Source of the DNA: Mesorhizobium sp. SCN 65-20
GTDB lineage: Bacteria; Pseudomonadota; Alphaproteobacteria; Rhizobiales; Rhizobiaceae
Assembly: GCA_001724355.1 (NCBI GenBank)
Contig: MEEF01000001.1
Span: 21,300-85,299, forward strand
Direction: 5' to 3'
Length of the DNA: 64,000 nt
In this document: in pieces, positions 43,329 to 54,204 of the stretch
How the letters are laid out: each line of letters opens with the position of its first letter
Numbering within the stretch: position 1 is the first letter of the stretch
The notes under the pieces: generated by a model
The model's input: only the letters and a program-made list of their open reading frames with translations
What the model was told of the DNA's origin: nothing
Databases searched by the model: none
Made by a program: the position numbers and the translations under genes

Positions 43329-43403
<75 letters not shown>

Positions 43404-43435
43404 TTTTTCCAAAAGATGTACCCGTTCTCCCGCCC

Positions 43436-44986
43436 TCACAGCTGCGATTCGACCGGCAGCCAGGCGATGATCTTGGCGACCAGCCTGCGCCGCAGGCTCG
43501 CCTGAGGTTCGTGCCTGAGTTCCCGCCGGCGGTTTGAGGCCATGTCGGTCCATCTGAGCGCCCCGTCATCGAGCGTCACCCGGAAACTTGCCCCGGGCGA
43601 GGTCTGCGCCGCGATGACCTGCTCCACCTCGCGCGCCAATTCCTCCTGGCGGAACAAGACGCCCATCTCGGTGTTCAGCGACGCCGAGCGCGGGTCGAAG
43701 TTGAACGAGCCGACAAAACCCGCCGATCCGTCCGCGACGAAGGCCTTGGTGTGCAGGCTGGCGCTCTTCGAGCCGAACAGGGAGATGTCGGTGCGCTCGT
43801 CATCGGGCTTGAGCTCGAAGATCTGGATGCCCTGGTCGAGCAGCGGCTTGCGGTAGCGGGCATAGGCGCCATGCACTGCGGCAACGTCGGTGGCGGCGAG
43901 TGAATTGGTCAGAACGCTCACCGCGACGCCGTTCTCGGCCAGCGTCGCGAGTTGGCGCGTGCCCATCTCGCCGGGGATGAAGTAGGGCGAGACGATCTTG
44001 AGCTCGCGCTTGGCTGAAGTCAGCACCGGCGCGAGCCATCGCATCAGCCAGCCGTCCTCGCCTGCACCCACCGACTTTTCCGGCGGATCGGAGACGACCG
44101 AGGCGTCCGTGGTCCAGCGCAGTCGTCCCATGCCAGAGGCCGACCATTCGCGGCTTTCCTCGGCGACGCGGCGTATGTACGGCGCCGCCCGACCCGCATT
44201 CGCCTTGCGCTCGAGCCGCTTGCGCAGCCCCGGCAGGTCCGGCTTTTTGAACCCGGTGAGCGGGCGGATCGGCAGTGACGCCTCGGAGTTCCAGAAACAG
44301 TCGAAGATGGATTCGGCCTGGTCGACGACCGGGCCGGCGATCAGCAGATCCATGTCGCGAAAATTGGCCTCCTCCGAGGCATCGAAATAGGCGTCGCCGA
44401 TGTTGCGTCCGCCGACGATCGCGAGCCTGCCGTCGGCGATCCAGGCCTTGTTGTGCATGCGCCGCGTGGTGCGCACGGCGCGCAGCACCAGTTCCAGTCC
44501 GCGTTGCAGGCCGAAGGAGCGCGCCCAACTCGGGTTGAACAGCCGCAGATGGATGTTCGGATGGCTGTCGAGGGCGAGATAGTCGCGGTCGAAGCCGCGG
44601 GTGTTGATGTCGTCTATCAGCAGGCGCACGCGGACGCCGCGATCGGCGGCCGCCAGGATCTCGCGCGTGAGCAGCCCGCCGGTGAGATCGCCCTTCCAGT
44701 AGTAATATTGCAGGTCGAGGCTGCGCTGCGCGTGCCGCGCCAGATAGGCCCGGACGGCGAAGGCGTGCAGGTTGCTGGACAGGAGTGCCAGCCCGCTCTG
44801 CCCAGGATGGGCCTTGAGGAGCGGTGCGACAGCGGCATCGAACTCCGTCCCGTCCGGCGCCTTGGGCAATGCGAATGACGGCGCGCCGCGAGCCCGTTTG
44901 GCGAAGCGGCCATAGGCGTAGACGGCCAGAAGGGAGGCGATGACCAGAATTCCGGCCACCGCGATCACGATCGCGAAGACCTTCAT
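43436..44986 (-). CDS. Phospholipase D family protein, cardiolipin synthase-like (ClsB/ClsC)
   Basis: A 516-residue membrane-anchored protein (N-terminal helix FAIVIAVAGILVIASLLAVYAYG) with two HKD motifs: HNKAWIADGRLAIVGGRN near residue 170 and HTKAFVADGSAGFVGSFNFDPRS near 410. Both catalytic motifs are intact. ClsB/ClsC enzymes make cardiolipin from phosphatidyl donors. Divergent to it is an endonuclease/exonuclease/phosphatase-fold gene, as with clsB (ybhO) and ybhP in E. coli, supporting a membrane-lipid role. Confidence 0.85.
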   Translation of the reverse strand: MKVFAIVIAVAGILVIASLLAVYAYGRFAKRARGAPSFALPKAPDGTEFDAAVAPLLKAHPGQSGLALLSSNLHAFAVRAYLARHAQRSLDLQYYYWKGDLTGGLLTREILAAADRGVRVRLLIDDINTRGFDRDYLALDSHPNIHLRLFNPSWARSFGLQRGLELVLRAVRTTRRMHNKAWIADGRLAIVGGRNIGDAYFDASEEANFRDMDLLIAGPVVDQAESIFDCFWNSEASLPIRPLTGFKKPDLPGLRKRLERKANAGRAAPYIRRVAEESREWSASGMGRLRWTTDASVVSDPPEKSVGAGEDGWLMRWLAPVLTSAKRELKIVSPYFIPGEMGTRQLATLAENGVAVSVLTNSLAATDVAAVHGAYARYRKPLLDQGIQIFELKPDDERTDISLFGSKSASLHTKAFVADGSAGFVGSFNFDPRSASLNTEMGVLFRQEELAREVEQVIAAQTSPGASFRVTLDDGALRWTDMASNRRRELRHEPQASLRRRLVAKIIAWLPVESQL

Positions 44987-45030
44987 GCCGGGTCTTGCCC
45001 GGCGGTGCGAGTCGCCGCAAACTCACCATA

Positions 45031-45092
45031 CCTATGTGGTTGATTGCGACCATGATGCATGTGGAAAACCTCGAACACCTCAACCATATAGG
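45031..45092. repeat. 13-bp inverted repeat in the divergent promoter region
   Basis: CCTATGTGGTTGA (45031-45043) and TCAACCATATAGG (45080-45092) are inverted copies with a single mismatch (a G-T wobble in RNA), separated by 36 bp, between the cls-like and EEP-family genes. It could be an operator pair or the arms of a leader hairpin. Confidence 0.55.
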
Positions 45093-45155
45093 CTACATAC
45101 GACGATAACGCCTGCCGCAAGTGAACACGAATTTCCCAGAGATTCCAGACAAGTG

Positions 45156-45992
45156 ATGGCTAGCAGACAAGGCTTGGAGAGTCCCGTGGACACGGGAGCG
45201 CAGCAACTGACCGAAACGCCTCGCCGGCTCGGCGCGGAATGGCTTTCGGCCAAGGGTGGACACAGCGAGATCGTCGTCGCGTCCTACAACGTGCACAAGT
45301 GCGTCGGGCTCGACCGGCGCTTCGATCCGGTTCGCACGATGCGGGTCATCTCCGAGATCGATGCCGACGTCATCGCCCTCCAGGAGGCCGACCAGCGCTT
45401 TGGCGATCGCGCCGGCCTGCTCGACCTCGCTGCCATCGAGCGCGAGACGGGGCTGGTCCCCGTACCGTTGGCCGGTCGGCGCATGAGCCACGGCTGGCAC
45501 GGCAATGTCGTTCTCTACCGCAAGGGGTCGGTCGCTCTCGCCAAGCAACTCGTGCTGCCGGGAGCCGAGCCGCGCGGCGCGGTGGTCGTGGACCTCGAGC
45601 TCGATGCCGGGCCGCTGCGGGTGATCGCCGCCCATTTCGGGCTGCTGCGCCACTCACGCAAGCAGCAGGCCGGCACGCTGCTGACCGCAGCGGAACTGCA
45701 CAGCGAGAAGCCGACCGTTCTGGTGGGCGATCTCAACGAGTGGCGGCTAGGCAAGCGCTCGTCGCTGCGCAGCCTCGAACCGGCCTTCGGCCCGATGCAC
45801 GCCATCGTGCCGAGCTTCCCGTCGCGCTTCCCGGTGCTGGCGCTCGACCGGGTGATGGCGCGGCCGCACAACCTGCTCGTCGACATCGAGGCGCATGACA
45901 GCGCGCTGGCGCGCGTCGCCTCCGATCACCTTCCGATCAAGGCCGTGATCCGCCTGAACGGCAAGCGCAACGGACTCGCCGAGGCTGCCTGA
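45156..45992 (+). CDS. Endonuclease/exonuclease/phosphatase (EEP) family protein, YbhP-like
   Basis: A 278-residue EEP-fold protein. Catalytic motifs are VASYNVHKC, ALQEAD, GDLNEWR and ASDHLPI (DH pair). ATG 45156 is chosen; a GTG one codon earlier and an upstream frame exist. Members hydrolyse phosphodiesters of nucleic acids or phospholipids. Pairing with a cardiolipin-synthase-like gene across a divergent promoter suggests lipid headgroup metabolism. Confidence 0.85.
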   Translation: MASRQGLESPVDTGAQQLTETPRRLGAEWLSAKGGHSEIVVASYNVHKCVGLDRRFDPVRTMRVISEIDADVIALQEADQRFGDRAGLLDLAAIERETGLVPVPLAGRRMSHGWHGNVVLYRKGSVALAKQLVLPGAEPRGAVVVDLELDAGPLRVIAAHFGLLRHSRKQQAGTLLTAAELHSEKPTVLVGDLNEWRLGKRSSLRSLEPAFGPMHAIVPSFPSRFPVLALDRVMARPHNLLVDIEAHDSALARVASDHLPIKAVIRLNGKRNGLAEAA

Positions 45993-47651
<1,659 letters not shown>

Positions 47652-48425
47652 TCACTGGACCACGAAGAAGTCGCTGATCCGCGCTGCGGTCTCCTTGAGG
47701 ATTGGCAGGATCTCGGCTTCCATTTCGGCTGGGCTGTGGCGCGAGCTCTGCGTCGACACGTTGATTGCGGCGACGACCGCGCCCGAGCGGTCGCGCAGCG
47801 GCACGGCGATCGAGCGCAGGCCGATCTCCAGTTCCTCGTCGACGACGGCGTAGCCGCTGCCGCGCACGCCGTCGATGATCTCCCTGAGCTTCGCCGCGTC
47901 GGTGACGGTCTTGGGTGTGCGCTGCCTGAACGTCGCGCGCGCCAGGAAGGCGTCGAGATCCGGCGTGGAGAGGCCCGACAGCAGCACGCGCCCCATGGCG
48001 GTGCAGAAGGCGGGCAGGTGGGCGCCGACCTGCAGGTCGACGGCGATGATGCGCGGTCCCGGCACACGCGCAACATAGACCATGTCCTCGCCCGACAGGA
48101 TCGCCGCGGAGCAGGATTCGTGGAGATTGGCGGCCGTATCCTTCATGAACGGCTCGGCGAAGGTCCAGAGCGGCACGCCGTGCAGCCAGATGCGGGCCTG
48201 GGCAAGCAACCGCGGCGACAGCGAGAAGTTGCGACCGGTCTGCACTGCATACCCCGTAGCCACCAGTGTCAGCAGGAAGCGTCGCGCGCCGGCTCGGGTG
48301 AGCCCGGCCTTTTCGGCGGTCTCCGTCAGCGTCAGGCCGCGTGGATTTGCTGCCAGTATCTCCATCACAGCCAGGCCGCGCTCCAGCGAAGTCACGTGGT
48401 CTCGGCCTGTTTCCTCGTCGCTCAT
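47652..48425 (-). CDS. pcaR: IclR family regulator, PcaR-like
   Basis: A 257-residue IclR protein with N-terminal winged helix (VTSLERGLAVMEILAANPRGLTLTETAEKAGLTRAGARRFLLTLVATGYA) and effector domain. SLERGLAV, RFLLTL and GVRGSGYAVVDEELEIGLRSIAVPL are shared with PcaR/PcaU/CatR-type regulators of beta-ketoadipate genes. Divergent from the pcaIJF operon. The start at ATG 48423-48425 is favoured; an upstream ATG near 48502 would add about 26 residues. Confidence 0.85.
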   Translation of the reverse strand: MSDEETGRDHVTSLERGLAVMEILAANPRGLTLTETAEKAGLTRAGARRFLLTLVATGYAVQTGRNFSLSPRLLAQARIWLHGVPLWTFAEPFMKDTAANLHESCSAAILSGEDMVYVARVPGPRIIAVDLQVGAHLPAFCTAMGRVLLSGLSTPDLDAFLARATFRQRTPKTVTDAAKLREIIDGVRGSGYAVVDEELEIGLRSIAVPLRDRSGAVVAAINVSTQSSRHSPAEMEAEILPILKETAARISDFFVVQ

Positions 48426-48515
48426 TTCGGCTTGTTCCCCAATATCCGTGCACGCAGCCGGATGTTGACTCCGCGGCAGTCTTGCTTCAAGAATGTATCG
48501 CATATAAAACAATTG

Positions 48516-48530
48516 TTCGCAATACGAACT
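48516..48530. promoter_or_regulatory. 15-bp palindrome, probable PcaR operator
   Basis: GTTCG-CAATA-CGAAC is a perfect dyad 20 bp upstream of the pcaI start. Known PcaR/PcaU/PobR sites contain GTTCGATAATCGCAC-like sequences, and this matches in the first half-site and spacing. The regulator gene lies divergently next to it. Confidence 0.6.
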
Positions 48531-48549
48531 TTTGACGGGAAGAGACGCA

Positions 48550-49407
48550 ATGACCAAATTCCTCCTCTTGTCGAGGGCGGTCGCCGAGAACCTGAAAAAC
48601 GGCGACACGGTGGCCTTCGAAGGCTTTACGCACCTGATCCCCACGGCGGCTGCCCACGAGGCGATCCGCCAGGGCTTCAAGGATCTGACGCTCGTCCGCA
48701 TGACGCCGGACCTGATCTACGATCAGATGATCGGCATAGGCATGGCGAAGAAGGCGATCTTCTCCTACGCCGGAAACCCCGGCGTCGGCCTGCTGCGCCG
48801 CCTGCGTGACGCAGTCGAAAACGGCTTCCCGCATGCGCTCGAGATCGAGGAGCACAGCCACGCCGCCATGGCCAACGCCTATGAGGCGGGAGCTGCCGGC
48901 CTGCCATGCGCGATCTTCCGCGGCTATCGCGGTGCCGAGTTGGCCAAGGTCAACCCGAACATCAAGTCTGTGACCTGCCCGTTCACTGGCGAAGTGCTGG
49001 CGGCCGTTCCGGCGGTGCGTCCCGACGTCACCTTCATCCATGCCCAGAAGGCCAACAAGAAGGGCGACGTCCTGGTCGAGGGCATCATCGGCATCCAGAA
49101 GGAGGCCGTGCTCGCCGCCAAGCGGGCCGTGGTCACCGTCGAAGAAGTGGTGGACGATTTCGACGACCTGCACCCGAACCTGACCGTGCTGCCCAACTGG
49201 ACCGTCACGGCGATCTCGGTTGTCCCGGGTGGCGCGCATCCGTCTTACACGCACGGCTACTACAACCGCGACAACGCCTCCTATCTCGAATGGGATGAGA
49301 TCGCCGCCGATCGCGACCGCTTCCGCGAATGGATGCAGAAGAACGTCATCGAACGGACCGCCGACGATTTTGCCGGCCGCGTCGAACACCTGAGGAACGC
49401 GGCATGA
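48550..49407 (+). CDS. pcaI: 3-oxoadipate CoA-transferase subunit A (PcaI/CatI type)
   Basis: A 285-residue CoA-transferase subunit of the glutaconate CoA-transferase A group: DTVAFEGFTHLIPTAAAHEAIRQG, IGMAKKAIFSYAGNPGVGLLRR and VRPDVTFIHAQKANKKGDVLVEGIIGIQKEAVLAAKRAVVTVEEVVDD. With subunit B it transfers CoA from succinyl-CoA to 3-oxoadipate. The 4-bp ATGA overlap with subunit B and the downstream thiolase fix the pathway. Confidence 0.92.
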   Translation: MTKFLLLSRAVAENLKNGDTVAFEGFTHLIPTAAAHEAIRQGFKDLTLVRMTPDLIYDQMIGIGMAKKAIFSYAGNPGVGLLRRLRDAVENGFPHALEIEEHSHAAMANAYEAGAAGLPCAIFRGYRGAELAKVNPNIKSVTCPFTGEVLAAVPAVRPDVTFIHAQKANKKGDVLVEGIIGIQKEAVLAAKRAVVTVEEVVDDFDDLHPNLTVLPNWTVTAISVVPGGAHPSYTHGYYNRDNASYLEWDEIAADRDRFREWMQKNVIERTADDFAGRVEHLRNAA

Positions 49408-50213
49408 GCGAGCTCGGCTTCACCCCCAATGAAATGATGACCATCGCCGCGTCGCGCGCGCTGAGGAACGACGATGTCTGCTTCGTCGGCATCGGCGCGC
49501 CTTCGGCCGCTTGCAACGTCGCACGGCTGACGCACGCCCCCGACATCACGCTGATCTACGAGTCGGGCACGATCGGCACCGCCCCCGACGTGCTGCCCCT
49601 TTCGATCGGCGACGGCGAACTCTGCGATACGGCGGTCACCACCGTGTCGGTGCCGGAGATGTTCCGCTACTGGCTCCAGGGCGGCCGTATCTCGATCGGC
49701 TTCCTCGGCGCTGCCCAGCTCGACAAGTTCGGCAACATCAACACCACCGTCATCGGCGACTACGCCCATCCCAAGACGCGCCTTCCCGGCGGCGGGGGGG
49801 CGCCTGAGATCGCGACCTCGTCGAAGGAGATCTACATCACCATGGCGCAGACCAAGCGCGGCATGGTCGAGAAGATCGATTTCTACACCTCGTTCGGCCA
49901 CGGCGAGGGCGGCGATCACCGCCAGCGTCTTGGCATCGACACCAAGGGGCCGACGCTGCTGATCACCGATCTCGCGATCTGGAAGCCGGACCCGGTCACC
50001 AAGGAGTTCACGGTCGTTTCGCTGCATCCGGGCGTGACGCGGGAAAAGGTCCAGGAGACCTGCGGCTGGACGGTGAAGTTCGCCGACCGGCTGGAGGAAA
50101 CCCCGGCGCCCACGGAGTTGGAACTGAAGACGTTGCGTGATCTAAAGGCGCGCACCGACGCCGCCCACAAGGGCGAGGCAGTTTCCGCCAAGAGAGGATC
50201 CAAGGATGGCTGA
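49404..50213 (+). CDS. pcaJ: 3-oxoadipate CoA-transferase subunit B (PcaJ/CatJ type)
   Basis: A 269-residue partner subunit: DVCFVGIGAPSAACNVARLTHAPDITLIYESGTIG with the catalytic glutamate in YESG, followed by GFLGAAQLDKFGNINTTVIGDY and LPGGGGAPEIATSSKEIYI. It starts inside the stop of pcaI and ends 8 bp inside pcaF, so all three are coupled. Confidence 0.92.
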   Translation: MSELGFTPNEMMTIAASRALRNDDVCFVGIGAPSAACNVARLTHAPDITLIYESGTIGTAPDVLPLSIGDGELCDTAVTTVSVPEMFRYWLQGGRISIGFLGAAQLDKFGNINTTVIGDYAHPKTRLPGGGGAPEIATSSKEIYITMAQTKRGMVEKIDFYTSFGHGEGGDHRQRLGIDTKGPTLLITDLAIWKPDPVTKEFTVVSLHPGVTREKVQETCGWTVKFADRLEETPAPTELELKTLRDLKARTDAAHKGEAVSAKRGSKDG

Positions 50214-51411
50214 GGCCTATATCTGCGACTACATCCGCACCCCGATCGGCCGCTTCGGCGGATCGCTCTCGGCGGTCCGCGCCGACGACCTCGGCGCCGT
50301 TCCGCTGAAGGCGCTGATGGAGCGTAACGCTTCCGTGGACTGGGCGGCCGTCGACGACGTCATTTTCGGCTGCGCCAATCAGGCCGGCGAGGACAATCGC
50401 AACGTCGCGCGCATGTCGCTGCTGCTGGCCGGCCTCCCGCAGGAGGTGTCCGGCACGACGATCAACAGGCTGTGCGGCTCGGGCATGGACGCGCTCATCT
50501 CCGCTGCACGCGCCATTAAGGCCGGCGAGGCGGAACTGATGATCGCCGGCGGCGTGGAAAGCATGAGCCGGGCGCCCTTCGTCATGCCGAAGGCCGACAC
50601 GCCTTTCTCGCGCCATGCCGAAATCCATGACACGACCATCGGCTGGCGCTTCGTCAATCCGCTGATGAAGAAGCAGTACGGCGTCGATTCGATGCCCGAG
50701 ACCGGCGAGAACGTGGCCGAGGACTTCTCCGTCAGCCGCGCCGACCAGGACGCCTTTGCGGTGCGCAGCCAGAACAAGGCGGTCGCCGCGCAGGAGAACG
50801 GCCGCCTCGGCAAGGAAATCGTCGCGGTGACGATCCCACAGCGCAAGGGCGATCCGATCGTCGTTGCCAAGGACGAGCACCCGCGCGCCGGCACCACCCT
50901 CGAGACGCTGGCCAAGCTGCCGACGCCGTTCCGCCAGGACGGCACGGTGACCGCGGGCAACGCCTCGGGCGTCAACGACGGCGCGGCGGCGCTGATCGTC
51001 GCTTCCGAAGCGGCGGTGAAGAAGTACGGCCTGACGCCCATCGCCCGGGTGATCGGCGGCGCGGCGGCGGGTGTTGCGCCGCGCATCATGGGCATCGGCC
51101 CGGCGCCGGCGACCAAGAAATTGTGCGCGCGGCTGGGCATTTCGCCAACCGATTTCGACGTCGTAGAACTCAACGAAGCATTCGCCTCCCAAGGCATCGC
51201 AGTGCTCCGTGAACTTGGCATTGCCGAGGACGCGGAGCACGTGAACCCCAACGGCGGAGCCATCGCACTGGGCCATCCGCTGGGCATGTCGGGCGCCCGC
51301 ATCGCCGGTACCGCGGCGCTGGAGCTCGGCCTGCGAGGTGGCAAGCTGGCGCTTGCTACCATGTGCATCGGGGTCGGTCAGGGAATCGCCGTCGCGCTCG
51401 AAAGGGCGTGA
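50206..51411 (+). CDS. pcaF: 3-oxoadipyl-CoA thiolase
   Basis: A 401-residue thiolase cleaving 3-oxoadipyl-CoA to succinyl-CoA and acetyl-CoA. The acylated cysteine is C90 in NRLCGSGMD, the His is in NPNGGAIALGHPLGMSGAR, and the second Cys is in TMCIGVGQG. PIGRFGGSLSAVRADDLGAVPL at the N-terminus is typical of PcaF rather than AtoB. Last gene of pcaIJF; a strong terminator follows. Confidence 0.93.
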   Translation: MAEAYICDYIRTPIGRFGGSLSAVRADDLGAVPLKALMERNASVDWAAVDDVIFGCANQAGEDNRNVARMSLLLAGLPQEVSGTTINRLCGSGMDALISAARAIKAGEAELMIAGGVESMSRAPFVMPKADTPFSRHAEIHDTTIGWRFVNPLMKKQYGVDSMPETGENVAEDFSVSRADQDAFAVRSQNKAVAAQENGRLGKEIVAVTIPQRKGDPIVVAKDEHPRAGTTLETLAKLPTPFRQDGTVTAGNASGVNDGAAALIVASEAAVKKYGLTPIARVIGGAAAGVAPRIMGIGPAPATKKLCARLGISPTDFDVVELNEAFASQGIAVLRELGIAEDAEHVNPNGGAIALGHPLGMSGARIAGTAALELGLRGGKLALATMCIGVGQGIAVALERA

Positions 51412-51434
51412 CCGACCTGATCCCCTCGAATGCG

Positions 51435-51466
51435 AACGCCCGGCTCAGCCGGGCGTTTTCGTTTTG
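51435..51466 (+). terminator. Intrinsic terminator of the pcaIJF operon
   Basis: AACGCCCGGCT and AGCCGGGCGTT form an 11-bp perfect stem followed by TTTTCGTTTT, 23 nt after the pcaF stop. Confidence 0.88.
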
Positions 51467-51482
51467 GGCAGGTGTTGGGCGG

Positions 51483-52334
51483 TCAGCCGATGAGGCTTAC
51501 GAGGAAGCGCAGGCAGATGAGCAGGAGGAACACGCCGAATGCGACTTCTAGCTTTCGCTTCGAAAGCGAGTGTGCCAGCCTGGCACCCAGCGGCGCCGTG
51601 AGCACGCTGGTCGGGACGAACAGGATCAGGCCGACCAGCGAGACGTAGCCGATGGCCATCGGAAACTGCAGTGCCGCCACGTCGGGATATTCGGCCGCCC
51701 GCGGCCAGCCGGCATAGATATAGCCGAGCGCCCCGGGAACCGAGATGAGCACGCCGAGGCCAGAGGACGTGGCCACCGCGTGATGGATCGTGCGGCCGTA
51801 GAAAGTCATGAACAGGTTGGAGAGCTGGCCGCCGCCGATGCCCATCAGGCTCGACAGTACTCCGATGATCCATCCATAGATGTTCATCACGACCTTGCCC
51901 GGCATGTCGAGGCCGAGACGCCAGGAGTCCTTGCCGAACAGAAGCCTCATGGCGGAGATGCCCGCGACCACGACGAACACCGCCTTGAACAGGTCGGCCG
52001 GGGCGTAGCGCGCGATGAAGCTGCCCATGGCGACGCCGACCACGACCGGCACGGCCCATTGCCTGAGGATCGTCATGTCGACCGCGCCCCTGGCCCTATG
52101 GGCGTTGAACGAACGGATCGACGTCGGGATGATGATGGCGAGCGAGGTGCCGACGCAGAGCGGCATGCGAACCTCTTCCGGCACGCCCACGAACCGGAAC
52201 AGTTCATAGAGCACGGGCACGATGACGGTGCCGCCGCCGACCCCGAACAGGCCCGCCAGCAGGCCTGTGACCGCACCCGCTCCGAGCAGGGCCGCGGCGA
52301 GCCAGATGATGTCGAAAAGTTCGATGCCAGCCAT
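51483..52334 (-). CDS. TSUP family sulfite/anion exporter (TauE/SafE)
   Basis: A 283-residue membrane protein with seven to eight helices in two repeats, each starting with a glycine motif: GLLAGLFGVGGGTVIVPVL in the first half and GVLSSLMGIGGGQLSNLF in the second. The TSUP family exports sulfite, sulfoacetate or related small anions. Convergent with the pca operon and divergent from the mod operon; no sulfur gene nearby indicates the substrate. Confidence 0.88.
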   Translation of the reverse strand: MAGIELFDIIWLAAALLGAGAVTGLLAGLFGVGGGTVIVPVLYELFRFVGVPEEVRMPLCVGTSLAIIIPTSIRSFNAHRARGAVDMTILRQWAVPVVVGVAMGSFIARYAPADLFKAVFVVVAGISAMRLLFGKDSWRLGLDMPGKVVMNIYGWIIGVLSSLMGIGGGQLSNLFMTFYGRTIHHAVATSSGLGVLISVPGALGYIYAGWPRAAEYPDVAALQFPMAIGYVSLVGLILFVPTSVLTAPLGARLAHSLSKRKLEVAFGVFLLLICLRFLVSLIG

Positions 52335-52526
52335 TTTGGGGAAACTCTGCGGTGGTCCTGGGAATGGGAACAGCCGGCAACACCGTCCCGCCGCCGTCCC
52401 GAAGCAGGGTGCACCTATGGCACGAACCGGGCGGCCAGTCTTGCCTTGATTGCCGTGCCAGCGCCCGTCGCTGCCTGCGAGACAGTTTCTTGGAGAACCA
52501 CCTGGATGGGTAGTTGCCTGCCCATT

Positions 52527-52550
52527 GTTATATTCGTATGAATATAACGA
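52527..52550. promoter_or_regulatory. Molybdate box upstream of modA (ModE-type operator)
   Basis: Perfect 9-bp arms GTTATATTC and GAATATAAC separated by GTAT. It begins about 60 bp before modA, the classic operator place. The same element with few changes is present twice upstream of the molABC-like operon at 27.7 kb. AT-rich dyads of this form are known ModE/Mop-responsive boxes. Confidence 0.82.
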
Positions 52551-52587
52551 ATCTTCGCATGGCGACGACTATCAGGGAGGGAGTTCA

Positions 52588-53394
52588 ATGTTCACGCGTA
52601 GGGGTTTTGGGTTGCGCCTTGCGGTCGCCGTTGGCGGTCTGGCGACAATATTGTCGATCGGCCTGCCTTCGGCACGTGCTGACGGCGATGTGGTGGTGTT
52701 CGCCGCGGCGAGCCTGAAGAACGCGCTCGACGCCGTCGACGCGGCCTGGAAGGCCGAGAGCGGCAAGTCGGCGACGGCTTCCTACGCGGCAAGTTCCGCG
52801 CTTGCCAAGCAGATCGAAGAGGGCGCTCCCGCCGACGTCTTCATCTCCGCCGATCTCGACTGGATGAAGTACCTTTCCGACAAGAAGCTCATCAAGGCGG
52901 ACTCCGAGGTCAAGCTGCTCGGCAACCGCATCGTGCTGGTCGCACCAAAGGATTCGGCTGCGACCACCGAGATCACCCCCAGCTTCGACTTGGCCAAACT
53001 GCTCGGCGACGGCCGTCTCGCCATGGGCGACGTCAAGGCCGTGCCTGCCGGCAAGTACGGCAAGGCGGCGCTCGAAAAGCTCGGCGTCTGGTCGTCGGTC
53101 GAAGGAAAGATCGCCCAGGCCGAGAACGTTCGCGCCGCCCTCAAGCTGGTTTCGACCGGCGAGGCGCCGCTGGGCATCGTCTATCAGACCGACGCTGCGG
53201 CCGAGCCCGGCGTCAAGATCATCGGCACCTTCCCGGAAGATACGCATCCTCCCATCGTCTATCCGGTTGGTGTGACGGCGGACTCGAAGAGTGCGGACGC
53301 GGCAGCGTACGTGAAGTATCTTCAGTCCGCCAAGGCCAAGGAGCTGTTCGAAGCGCAGGGCTTCACCGTGCTCGCACCGGTGGCGTCGAACTGA
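52588..53394 (+). CDS. modA: Molybdate ABC transporter substrate-binding protein
   Basis: A 268-residue periplasmic protein; GGGAGGGAG precedes ATG 52588. The signal peptide (FTRRGFGLRLAVAVGGLATILSIGLPSARA) has an RRGFG twin-arginine-like motif, so Tat export is possible. Mature motifs are VVVFAAASLKNALDA, YAASSALAKQIEEGAPADVFISAD, and the GKYGKAALEKLGVW segment, all diagnostic for ModA oxyanion binding. First gene of modABC plus modE-like gene. Confidence 0.95.
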   Translation: MFTRRGFGLRLAVAVGGLATILSIGLPSARADGDVVVFAAASLKNALDAVDAAWKAESGKSATASYAASSALAKQIEEGAPADVFISADLDWMKYLSDKKLIKADSEVKLLGNRIVLVAPKDSAATTEITPSFDLAKLLGDGRLAMGDVKAVPAGKYGKAALEKLGVWSSVEGKIAQAENVRAALKLVSTGEAPLGIVYQTDAAAEPGVKIIGTFPEDTHPPIVYPVGVTADSKSADAAAYVKYLQSAKAKELFEAQGFTVLAPVASN

Positions 53395-53508
53395 CGCCTT
53401 CAGGCGAGGATTGGTTTACCGCCTCCAGCTATGATCCCGCTTCGACGGGATGTGTCCCATCCCGCCAGGCGGGGTGGGACGGACGTTTTAAGGGAAATGC
53501 GACCGGAC

Positions 53509-54204
53509 ATGCTGGACCTCACTCCTGACGAATGGAATGCGGTCCACCTGTCGATAAAGGTCGGGCTGTGGGCGATGGCCGCGAGCCTGCCCTTCGGCAT
53601 CCTGGTGGCACTGCTCCTCGCGCGCGGCAAATTCTGGGGCAAGTCGCTGCTCAACGGCGTCGTCCACCTGCCCCTGGTCCTGCCGCCGGTCGTCACCGGC
53701 TACCTGTTGCTGTTGAGCTTCGGCAAGCGCGGGCCGATTGGCTCCTTCCTGGCCGAGAATTTCGGCATCGTCTTCTCGTTCCGCTGGACGGGCGCGGCAC
53801 TTGCCTGCGCCGTGATGGGCTTTCCGCTGATGGTGCGCGCCATTCGCCTCTCGATCGAGGCGGTCGACCGGCGCCTCGAGGCGGCGGCCGGCACGCTCGG
53901 GGCAGGTCCGATCTGGGTCTTCGCCACGGTGACCTTGCCGCTCGTCCTGCCCGGCATCGTCGCCGGCATGATCCTGTCGTTCGCCAAGGCCATGGGCGAG
54001 TTCGGCGCCACCATCACCTTCGTCTCGAACATACCGGGCGAAACCCAGACACTGCCCTCGGCGATCTACACCTTCACCCAGGTGCCGGGCGGCGACGCCG
54101 GCGCGATGCGGCTCACGCTGATATCGATCGCCATCTCCATGATAGCGCTGGTCGTGTCGGAGATGTTCGCGCGCAAGATCGGCCAGCGCATGGACGTCGA
54201 ATGA
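53509..54204 (+). CDS. modB: Molybdate ABC transporter permease
   Basis: A 231-residue permease. ATG 53509 (MLDLTPDEWNAVHLSIKVG) matches typical ModB starts; in-frame ATG 53497 is possible but directly abuts AAGGGA. The EAA loop is DRRLEAAAGTLGAGPIWVFATVTLPLVLPGI, followed by ARAMGEFGATITF-like FAKAMGEFGATITFVSNIPGETQTL, a ModB hallmark. Its stop overlaps the modC start by 4 bp. Confidence 0.94.
   Translation: MLDLTPDEWNAVHLSIKVGLWAMAASLPFGILVALLLARGKFWGKSLLNGVVHLPLVLPPVVTGYLLLLSFGKRGPIGSFLAENFGIVFSFRWTGAALACAVMGFPLMVRAIRLSIEAVDRRLEAAAGTLGAGPIWVFATVTLPLVLPGIVAGMILSFAKAMGEFGATITFVSNIPGETQTLPSAIYTFTQVPGGDAGAMRLTLISIAISMIALVVSEMFARKIGQRMDVE

Noticed and set aside
53532..54200. Out-of-frame upstream extension of modC across modB
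   Set aside because: The modC frame is open back through modB, but the ATGA overlap at 54201 and family length set the start.
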